Origin: CAYZEZ01 sp964477295
GTDB taxonomy: Bacteria; Bacteroidota; Bacteroidia; Bacteroidales; SM23-62
Length of the DNA stretch: 22,890 bases
Reading direction: 5' to 3'
NCBI GenBank assembly: GCA_964477295.1
Contig: CAYZEZ010000034.1
Location: 1 to 22,890, forward strand
The notes under the pieces are model-generated. The model was not told the DNA's origin. It was given only the letters and a program-made list of their open reading frames with translations, and did no database searches. Position numbers and translations under genes: made by a program. Positions 1-6,442 of this stretch are shown here, piece after piece (position 1 is the first letter of the stretch; each line of letters starts with the position of its first letter).

Positions 1-558
1 TTCCTGGGCCGCTACCTGGCCGATGATATCCCGAAAGAAATAAGAGAAGAAATGATGGACTTTTTATACCGGGAATTGATGACCGATCACTGGATGCGCG
101 CACAATCCCTTCTCGATGTTGCGGCTGAGAATTCAGACCGGGCCGACCACGGGCCCTTCGGAGCATTCGATGGGTGGCCGGCAGGGACCATGGATGCACT
201 CGTCCAGATGGGATTCCCCGAAAAAGCAATGGACTTCTATCATGCCATCGAACCGGTCACATATGAAGGAGCCTGGTCACAGGCGCATGAACTGTGGGGT
301 GAAAATAAACGAAATAAGAAATCGAAGGTAAAGATTGCGGAACGGGGCTGGCACAACAGGGATTCTTCTTCCGGGATAGCTATGTCGCAGGTAATGCTGA
401 AATGCTTCTTCGGATTCTACCCGAAAATTGACGGTGAACCCCTGCGTCCGAATAAGAACTGGGAGTTTGACGGGAAACTGCATCATGTGCTTTACCAGGG
501 GGAGTATTATACTATTGAGTATCAGGATGGAAAGCCAGTGATGAAACGTGAGTCGTGA
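1..558 (+). CDS. C-terminal part of a probable glycan-active protein (5' end outside window)
   Basis: The frame is open from the first base, so this is the last 185 residues of a longer protein; the in-frame Met codons at 52 and 55 are internal. I do not recognise the family with certainty. Aromatic and acidic segments (GPFGAFDGWPAG, GAWSQAHELWG, GFYPKIDGEPLRP) and the closing beta-rich stretch (LHHVLYQGEYYTIEYQDGKP) are what the end of an (alpha/alpha)6-barrel glycosidase with a small C-terminal beta domain looks like. Its position just upstream of a GH92 gene on the same strand fits that. The last codons (cgt gag tcg tga) fall in a duplicated heptamer cgtgagt, so the stop codon is provided by a tandem repeat. 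It could also be a non-enzymatic alpha-helical protein; the enzymatic role is inference. Confidence 0.55.
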   Translation, partial: FLGRYLADDIPKEIREEMMDFLYRELMTDHWMRAQSLLDVAAENSDRADHGPFGAFDGWPAGTMDALVQMGFPEKAMDFYHAIEPVTYEGAWSQAHELWGENKRNKKSKVKIAERGWHNRDSSSGIAMSQVMLKCFFGFYPKIDGEPLRPNKNWEFDGKLHHVLYQGEYYTIEYQDGKPVMKRES

Positions 559-632
559 GTCGAGGGTGTGGGTGTGGGTGTGGGTCCGGAACCCGAAACT
601 CATTACCTGTAACTTGCAACCTGAAACCTGAA
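547..632. repeat. cluster of short tandem repeats (7-, 6- and 7-bp units)
   Basis: Three arrays fill the gap between the first two genes. Unit cgtgagt occurs twice at 547-560 and overlaps the stop codon of the upstream gene. Unit gggtgt occurs 3.7 times at 564-585. A degenerate unit acctgaa occurs four times at 605-632 (acctgta, acttgca, acctgaa, acctgaa). No promoter consensus is clear; the array ends 17 bases before the next start codon. Confidence 0.8.
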
Positions 633-649
633 ACAAATATTTAGTATCT

Positions 650-3637
650 ATGTATAAGATTTTTCCTATTTTTTTCTTCCTGGCACTGAGTCTCAGCATC
701 TCAGGTCAGCCTAAAAGTCCCGTCGACTATGTTGATCCGCTCATCGGATCGCATGATTCACGGTGGATCATGTTCCCGGGACCCAGCCTTCCGTTTGGGA
801 TGGTTAAACTTAGTCCCGATAACCAGGAGCTGGGGTGGAAAGCAGGTTACGATTACGATATCAACAGCATCGCCGGATTCAGCCATGTTCATTCCTGGAC
901 CATGGCCGGGATACTCACCCAGCCAACCACCGGGCCACTCAAAATTCAACCAGGCACTGAAAAGCACCCGGAAAACGGCTACCGGTCGATGATCAGGCAT
1001 GAGACGGAAACCGCCTCCCCGGGATACTATTCGGTTTACCTGGATGATTATGGTGTGAAAGCCGAATTGACTACTACCATGCGCACAGGGTTTCAACGAT
1101 ATACATTCCCCGAATCCGACTCCGCCAGGATACTGATAGATATGCAGATCCCATCGGAATATGGTTTTGAGATCTTCTGGACCGTAGTATCCAAAGTTAG
1201 CGATACCGAGATACATGGCTTCTCATATCAGCAAAGCCTCAGGAAAGCCAATTATAATGAATACGTACTGAATTTTGTCATGCGGTTCAGTAAACCCTTC
1301 CGTTCCTTCAACGGCTGGGTGAAAGAGGATATCCAGCGTAATGTTGAATCGGTCACATCCGGATTCGGTCATAAAGATATCGGTGCTTTCGTGGAGTTTG
1401 ACACAGAAGAAGGCGAAGAGATCATGGTTCAGACTGGTATTTCGCTTGTAAGCATCGACCAGGCGAGGCTCAACCTGGAAACCGAACTCGGCCCTTTTGG
1501 ATGGGACTTCGATGCGGTAAGGGAAAGTGCCAGCGAAACATGGGCCGGCCTGCTGAATAAGATTGAAGTGGAGGGTGCCTCCGAAATCAATAAAAAGAAA
1601 TTTTATACCAACCTGTACCGGGCATACATCGGCAGAACCACATGGAACGACGTAAATGGCAAGTACGTGGATATGTATGAGAAAGTCCAACAGCTTCCGG
1701 AAGGTACTCCAGCCATATACGGAAGCGATGGTTTCTGGATCACTTTCTGGAACCTGAACCAGTTATGGGCATTGGTAAATCCCGACATTACCAACAACTG
1801 GGTCAATTCCTTCCTGGAGATCTATGACAGGGGAGGATGGCTGCCTAAAGGTCCCACAGGGATTGAATACTCAGGGATCATGGTTGCCTCCCACCAGAAC
1901 TCTTTTATTGCAGGTGCATACCACAAAGGCATCCGGAATTATGATGTGGATAAAGCATATGAGGCCATTAAAAAAATACAAATGGAACCGGGTGTGCCAC
2001 ACAAGGGTGGTGGAGTCGTTGGGAACAGGAACCTGGAATCTTATATGAAGCTGGGATATGTCCCGGATGAAGATGGGCCTGTTTCCAATACCCTTGAATA
2101 CGCCTACGATGACTGGACCGTTGCCCAGATGGCACTAGCCATGGGCAAAAAGGATGATTACAAGGATTTTACCAAACGTGCCTTCAATTACAGGAACGTT
2201 TTTGATCCCGATGTAGGATATATGCGCCGAAAACATGCAGACGGAACCTGGGTGAAGGATTTCAGCCCATTTGGGGATGTCACCTTTTTAGGCTCCGGGT
2301 ATGTAGAAGGGAATGCCTGGCAGTTTACCTATTTTGTCCCGCACGACCTTCATGGACTAATACAATTAATGGGAAAAGATGAGTTCAACAACAGGCTCGA
2401 AGAGGGATTTGAAAAATCAGCAGCATACCGGTTCAATTCTGAAAACCTGGGTTCGAACAGCCTTCAAGGTATGGGCATATTACCTGTAAACCACGGAAAC
2501 CAGCCCAATATGCAGGCAGCTTACCTGTTCAATTACGGCGGGAAACCATGGCTGACTCAAAAATGGGTAAGGGAAATCATGGATGAGTATTACGGGGCCA
2601 CCCCTGAAGACGGGTGGCTGGGAGATGAGGACCAGGGACAAATGGGTGCATGGTTCGTTATGAGTGCCATGGGATTGTTCGAGATGGACGGGGGAGCATC
2701 AGCGAAGCCCTTCTATGAGATAGGCAGCCCTTTATTTGATAAGGTTACCATCCACCTCAACAAGGAATATTATCCCGGTGAAAAATTTGTAATTCAGGCT
2801 AATAATGTATCGGATGCAAACAGGTTTATCCAGTCGGCCAGCCTGAATGGTCAGCTGCTAAATAAACCGTGGTTTTACCATGAGGATCTGATCAAGGGAG
2901 GCAAACTCGAATTAGAAATGGGGCCGGAGCCCAATAAAAAATGGGGCAGTGCCCCTGAACAGGCACCTCCCTCAATGAGCAGCCTGCTCACCAGTAAGGA
3001 AATTGAAGAGATCCTGGCCTACGACAGGTATGCCGAAGAGTTGGAAGCATGGAACAGGGCCGTTAAAGCCTATTATTACCACCGCAAGGAGCAGTTTGAA
3101 TCACTTCCGAACACTCCTGGCGAGATTATTTTTCTGGGTAACAGCATCACCGACCAGGCAGAATGGCATGAGATGTTTGGCAGCCTGGATGTCAAAAACA
3201 GAGGTATAGGTGGCGACGATACAGATGGTATACTTGAGCGGCTGGACGAGGTAGTGGAATCAAATCCTGCTAAAATATTTATAATGATCGGGACCAATGA
3301 CCTGGCCTATTCGAAAACGATTGATCATGTGATCAGCAACTATTTGAAGATCCTTGAAAAGATTGAACAGGAGTCTCCGGATACCAAAGTATATATTCAA
3401 AGTGTCTTGCCTACGGAGGACGACATTCACTATACCAGGAAGAATACGGATATCCAGGAGATCAACAGGCAGCTTGAAGAAATTGCTACAAAGAAAGGAT
3501 TGGTTTATATTGATCTCTATTCTGCATTTGTTACACCGGACAATAAGCTGAACCTCGATTACAGCATCGATGGCTTGCATCTGAACGGGGCAGGTTACGA
3601 ACTATGGGTGGAATTGATTTCTGAATATATAAAATAG
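650..3637 (+). CDS. Secreted GH92 alpha-mannosidase fused to a C-terminal SGNH/GDSL hydrolase domain
   Basis: A 995-residue two-enzyme protein. Residues 1-20 are a hydrophobic signal peptide ending near SISG-QP, with no lipobox Cys, so export to the periplasm or beyond is expected. Residues about 25-760 match GH92, calcium-dependent exo-alpha-mannosidases: PVDYVDPLIGS and GFSHVHSW at the N-terminus, YVEGNAWQFTYFVPHDLHGL with E553 (candidate acid), and GDEDQGQMGAWFVMSAMGLF with D659 and D661 (candidate base pair). A helical linker follows (about 765-825). Residues 826-995 are an SGNH hydrolase: GNSITD with nucleophile S832, RGIGGDD with G854, GTND with N883, and DGLHLN with D974 and H977, so the catalytic set is complete. 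GH92 proteins usually end near 750 residues, so the esterase is an addition. The likely role is removing mannose and an ester (acetyl or similar) from a decorated mannan or N-glycan; the ester substrate is inference. Likely co-transcribed with the next two genes. Confidence 0.93.
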   Translation: MYKIFPIFFFLALSLSISGQPKSPVDYVDPLIGSHDSRWIMFPGPSLPFGMVKLSPDNQELGWKAGYDYDINSIAGFSHVHSWTMAGILTQPTTGPLKIQPGTEKHPENGYRSMIRHETETASPGYYSVYLDDYGVKAELTTTMRTGFQRYTFPESDSARILIDMQIPSEYGFEIFWTVVSKVSDTEIHGFSYQQSLRKANYNEYVLNFVMRFSKPFRSFNGWVKEDIQRNVESVTSGFGHKDIGAFVEFDTEEGEEIMVQTGISLVSIDQARLNLETELGPFGWDFDAVRESASETWAGLLNKIEVEGASEINKKKFYTNLYRAYIGRTTWNDVNGKYVDMYEKVQQLPEGTPAIYGSDGFWITFWNLNQLWALVNPDITNNWVNSFLEIYDRGGWLPKGPTGIEYSGIMVASHQNSFIAGAYHKGIRNYDVDKAYEAIKKIQMEPGVPHKGGGVVGNRNLESYMKLGYVPDEDGPVSNTLEYAYDDWTVAQMALAMGKKDDYKDFTKRAFNYRNVFDPDVGYMRRKHADGTWVKDFSPFGDVTFLGSGYVEGNAWQFTYFVPHDLHGLIQLMGKDEFNNRLEEGFEKSAAYRFNSENLGSNSLQGMGILPVNHGNQPNMQAAYLFNYGGKPWLTQKWVREIMDEYYGATPEDGWLGDEDQGQMGAWFVMSAMGLFEMDGGASAKPFYEIGSPLFDKVTIHLNKEYYPGEKFVIQANNVSDANRFIQSASLNGQLLNKPWFYHEDLIKGGKLELEMGPEPNKKWGSAPEQAPPSMSSLLTSKEIEEILAYDRYAEELEAWNRAVKAYYYHRKEQFESLPNTPGEIIFLGNSITDQAEWHEMFGSLDVKNRGIGGDDTDGILERLDEVVESNPAKIFIMIGTNDLAYSKTIDHVISNYLKILEKIEQESPDTKVYIQSVLPTEDDIHYTRKNTDIQEINRQLEEIATKKGLVYIDLYSAFVTPDNKLNLDYSIDGLHLNGAGYELWVELISEYIK

Positions 3638-3640
3638 GCA

Positions 3641-3741
3641 GTCATCCTGTCCCGAGTACTCGGGATCAGGATCTTCTGGCTCAATCAGGGAGATTCTGAA
3701 ACCCTGACCTACGTCAGGGCAGGCAAGTTCAGAATGATAAT
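3641..3741. repeat. Palindromic intergenic repeat element, copy 1
   Basis: It begins three bases after the GH92-SGNH stop with gtcatcctg and ends with caagttcagaatgat, an imperfect inverted copy of gtcatcctgaacttg. Inside, 3651-3664 is a perfect palindrome (cccgagtactcggg), extended to a roughly 14-bp stem with one bulge, and 3703-3720 forms a ccctgac/gtcaggg hairpin with a four-base loop. The segment 3696-3732 recurs inverted at 5010-5046 with one mismatch. The element ends 27 bases before the next start codon. It could act as a terminator, mRNA stabiliser or non-autonomous mobile repeat. Confidence 0.8.
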
Positions 3742-3768
3742 AGAAAACTAACATAATAAACAAATAAT

Positions 3769-5004
3769 ATGAACTCACGCGAAAGAGTACTGTCGGCCTT
3801 AAACCATAAGGAACCGGATAAGGTTCCGATCGATTTTGGGGGACACCGTTCCTCTGGTATTGCTGCCATGGCTTACGGAAAGCTGAGAAAACATCTCGGG
3901 CTTTCCGATAAGCCTGTAAGAGTATACGATATGGTACAGCAGCTGGCCATTATTGATAACGATGTGCTTGATTTTTTTGGTGTGGATACCATAGAAATGG
4001 GTCGTGGCTTTTTGCTCAATAATGACGGCTGGAAACCATGGGTATTGCCGGATGGAACTGAATGTGAGATCCCTAAATACCTGAATGTGGAAAAGCATGG
4101 TGATGACTGGTTCCTTTATGATGATGACGGCTACCAACTGGGTGTACAGAAAAAGGGCTGCCTCTACTTTGAACAAACCCAATTCCCATTGCTGGAAAGG
4201 GGGATCGAAAACGATCTTTTTAATGATCTCGAGGATATGCTTGGTAAGAATATCTGGTCTGCCATTCCACATCCGGGGGCACATTTAGACCTTGATGAGG
4301 CAGGTTTGAAAGAAATGGCCGAAAAGGCAAAAAAATTAAGGGAATCTACCGACAGAGCTATCATAGGGCTGTTTGGCGGCAATATGTTCGAATTACCGCA
4401 ATGGCTGTACCGTATGGATAACTATCTGCTTTCCATTGCTTTATATCCTGATAAAGTACTGGAGCTTTCAGAAAACCTGGTCAGAATACATTTGAAAAAT
4501 ATTGAGAAATGGTTATCGGCTGTGGGTCCCTATATCGACATTATTATGTTCGGGGATGACCTGGGTGGCCAGCAGGGACCACTTATGAGTCCCGATGACT
4601 ACAGGAGACTTTATAAACCCTTTCACAAAATGATGTGGAACAGGGCAAAAGAATTGGCCGATGTTAAGGTACAATTACACTGCTGCGGTGGAATATATGA
4701 ATTGCTGCCCGACCTGATAGACGCAGGCCTCGATGCCATTAATCCGGTTCAGATCTCCTGCGCCGGTATGGATCCTGCCCGGTTGAAAAAAGAATTCGGT
4801 GACCGGATCACCTTCTGGGGAGGGGGTTGTGATACACAAAAAATATTACCCCTTGGAACACCTCAGGAGGTAAGGGAACACGTACGTGAAATGGTTGATA
4901 TTTTCAAACCCGATGGCGGATTTGTATTTCAACAGGTGCATAATGCACTTGACAATGTACCTCCTGAAAATATTGTGGCCATGCTGGAGGAGGTGAACAG
5001 ATAA
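3769..5004 (+). CDS. URO-D superfamily protein, corrinoid methyltransferase type (MtaA/CmuA-like)
   Basis: 411 residues with no signal peptide, so cytoplasmic. The opening MNSRERVLSALNHKEPDKVPIDFGG is the typical start of URO-D superfamily (PF01208) proteins that are not HemE; the HemE signature for porphyrin binding is absent. The C-terminal half carries LHCCGGIYELLPDLIDAGLDAINP with H304 and C306, and WGGGCDTQKILPLG with C354. This gives the His-x-Cys...Cys set that binds zinc in MtaA/CmuA-type enzymes, which move methyl groups between a corrinoid and a thiol. I infer a methyl-transfer role; no corrinoid protein is encoded nearby, so the partner must lie elsewhere. The gene is bracketed by inverted copies of a 37-bp repeat (3696-3732 and 5010-5046). 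The next gene is a distant paralogue on the same strand. It could instead be an uncharacterised lyase or decarboxylase of this superfamily. Confidence 0.85.
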   Translation: MNSRERVLSALNHKEPDKVPIDFGGHRSSGIAAMAYGKLRKHLGLSDKPVRVYDMVQQLAIIDNDVLDFFGVDTIEMGRGFLLNNDGWKPWVLPDGTECEIPKYLNVEKHGDDWFLYDDDGYQLGVQKKGCLYFEQTQFPLLERGIENDLFNDLEDMLGKNIWSAIPHPGAHLDLDEAGLKEMAEKAKKLRESTDRAIIGLFGGNMFELPQWLYRMDNYLLSIALYPDKVLELSENLVRIHLKNIEKWLSAVGPYIDIIMFGDDLGGQQGPLMSPDDYRRLYKPFHKMMWNRAKELADVKVQLHCCGGIYELLPDLIDAGLDAINPVQISCAGMDPARLKKEFGDRITFWGGGCDTQKILPLGTPQEVREHVREMVDIFKPDGGFVFQQVHNALDNVPPENIVAMLEEVNR

Positions 5005-5009
5005 TCAGG

Positions 5010-5147
5010 CTGAACTTGCCTGTCCTGACGTAGGTCAGGGTTTCAGCATCTAATAATCGGTTACATGGAGATCCCGAAACCCTGATCTGCATCCCTGATC
5101 TGTATCGGGGCAGGCGCGACAGGCAGGGCAGGCAAGTTCAGAATGAC
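5010..5147. repeat. Palindromic intergenic repeat element, copies 2 and 3 (MITE-like)
   Basis: The block is bounded by perfect 13-bp inverted ends: ctgaacttgcctg at 5010-5022 and caggcaagttcag at 5129-5141, followed by aatgac. Its left part (5010-5046) is the reverse complement of 3696-3732 with a single base change. Its right part (about 5068-5147) repeats the copy-1 orientation (gagatcccgaaaccctgat... to ...gggcaggcaagttcagaatga) with extra internal sequence. No ORF lies inside. It fills nearly the whole gap between the two URO-D genes and ends 20 bases before the second start codon. Confidence 0.8.
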
Positions 5148-5167
5148 AAGGGATACAAAATATATTA

Positions 5168-6244
5168 ATGTCAATTACTAATATGTTCCGGACAGATTTT
5201 CAACCCGATTATACCCAGATCCTTGAGGTTCTTTACAATCGGAGGCCGGAGCGGCTTCCCGTATATGAGCACCATATCGATCCTCCTTTTATTTCAAAGG
5301 TGATCGGAAAAGAATTGGTTTGCGAGAGTGATAAACCGGCCGATCTTGAAGCCTATTACAGGGAGTTGACCCGGTTCTGGAAAAACATGACCTATGATGC
5401 CATTGACTATGAGGCGGCTATTTGTGATATTCTGCCGGATCACGGCGCTATTCTTGGTGGCAGGCCCGGCCCGATACAGACCAGGGATGATTTTGAAAGA
5501 TATCCTTTTGATGAGATCCCGGAGATTTTCTGGAAGACCTATACTCCTCATCTTGATGCGTTGCAGAAAGTCATGCCTGATGGCATGAAAGCATTTGGCG
5601 GATGCGGTTATGGCATTTTTGAGACCAGTGAAGACCTGGTAGGGTATGAATACCTTTCAGTGATGCTCTATCTGGATCCTGAGTTGTTCGCTGGCCTGTT
5701 AAAAAAAATTGGCGACCTTTTTGAGAGGTTGTGGACAGAGATGATCACCAGGTATAAGGACCTGTTCGTGTTTTTCAGGATGGGTGACGACCTGGGTTTT
5801 AAAACCTCCACATTGCTTCCTCCGGACACAATTATTGAACACATCCTGCCACAATATAAGAGAGTGGTCGACCTTGTTCACAAGGCCGGGAAGAAATTCC
5901 TGCTTCACAGTTGCGGAAATATATTTTCTGTAATGGAGGAGATCATTGCCTGCGGTATTGATGCCAAGCATTCGAATGAGGACCAGATTGCGCCTTTTGA
6001 TAAATGGATTGAACTGTACAACGACCGTATCGGACTATTCGGGGGTATTGATGTGGACATCCTCTGCCATAAATCCTATGATGATGTTTTCAGAACGGTT
6101 GTTGAGGCCGGAACACGTTTCAGGTCAAAGGCCAGAGGCTGGGGTCTCGGATCGGGAAATTCAATCCCGGAATATGTCCCGGTGGATGGTTTTATGGGTA
6201 TGATCGATGCAGCGAAGGAGTTGAGAAAAAAATTCGGCAGGTAG
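5168..6244 (+). CDS. URO-D superfamily protein, second type (incomplete zinc motif)
   Basis: 358 residues, cytoplasmic. It has the URO-D-like barrel: LPVYEHHIDPPFISKVIG near the N-terminus, FFRMGDDLGFKTSTLLPPD in the middle, and LLHSCGNIFSVMEEIIACGIDAKH with H247 and C249. Where the upstream neighbour has WGGGCDTQ, this protein has LFGGIDVDIL (G292, G293, I294, D295), so the third ligand Cys is replaced by a GID motif. That places it in a separate branch of the superfamily, and the metal site may differ or be absent. Pairing with the upstream gene suggests the two act in one pathway, plausibly demethylation or methyl transfer on a small molecule released from a glycan; that is inference. The start codon follows the repeat element closely. 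The final G of the stop codon is the first base of the next palindromic repeat. Confidence 0.8.
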   Translation: MSITNMFRTDFQPDYTQILEVLYNRRPERLPVYEHHIDPPFISKVIGKELVCESDKPADLEAYYRELTRFWKNMTYDAIDYEAAICDILPDHGAILGGRPGPIQTRDDFERYPFDEIPEIFWKTYTPHLDALQKVMPDGMKAFGGCGYGIFETSEDLVGYEYLSVMLYLDPELFAGLLKKIGDLFERLWTEMITRYKDLFVFFRMGDDLGFKTSTLLPPDTIIEHILPQYKRVVDLVHKAGKKFLLHSCGNIFSVMEEIIACGIDAKHSNEDQIAPFDKWIELYNDRIGLFGGIDVDILCHKSYDDVFRTVVEAGTRFRSKARGWGLGSGNSIPEYVPVDGFMGMIDAAKELRKKFGR

Positions 6245-6430
6245 TCATCCCGAAGCACAGAACTCAGGAACTGAGATTCATAATGTAAATGACATCTAGT
6301 CATCCCGTCCCGCCATGCCCCCCCTGAGTGCTCCCCGAGCAATCGGGGCACGGCGGGACAGGATGACTATTCCACTGCAATAAGATACTTTTAAGACCGC
6401 CTTGACCGCGATTGCCGGGTTCAGGATGAC
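6244..6430. repeat. Convergent gap with nested palindromic repeats, possible bidirectional terminator
   Basis: This gap separates two convergent genes. The outer ends are gtcatcccgaa (6244-6254) and ttcaggatgac (6420-6430). Nested inside is a 16-bp stem with one mismatch (6299-6314 with 6352-6367). Inside that stem is a 6-bp hairpin, ccccga/tcgggg (6333-6338 with 6343-6348), with the tetraloop gcaa, a GNRA-type loop. There is no strong T-run next to the stems, so termination is a guess from position. Nothing else coding is seen. Confidence 0.65.
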
Positions 6431-6442
6431 TGTATAGATAAT

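Noticed and set aside
277..699. Minus-strand frame with a His-Thr repeat
   Set aside because: The repeat is the gggtgt tandem array read backwards, and the rest is antisense to the first gene.
3769..6244. Haem biosynthesis uroporphyrinogen decarboxylase (hemE)
   Set aside because: The HemE N-terminal porphyrin-binding signature is absent, and the His-x-Cys motifs match the methyltransferase-type branch.
6244..6430. Mobile element with coding capacity
   Set aside because: Only inverted repeats are seen; no transposase or other ORF fits in the gap.
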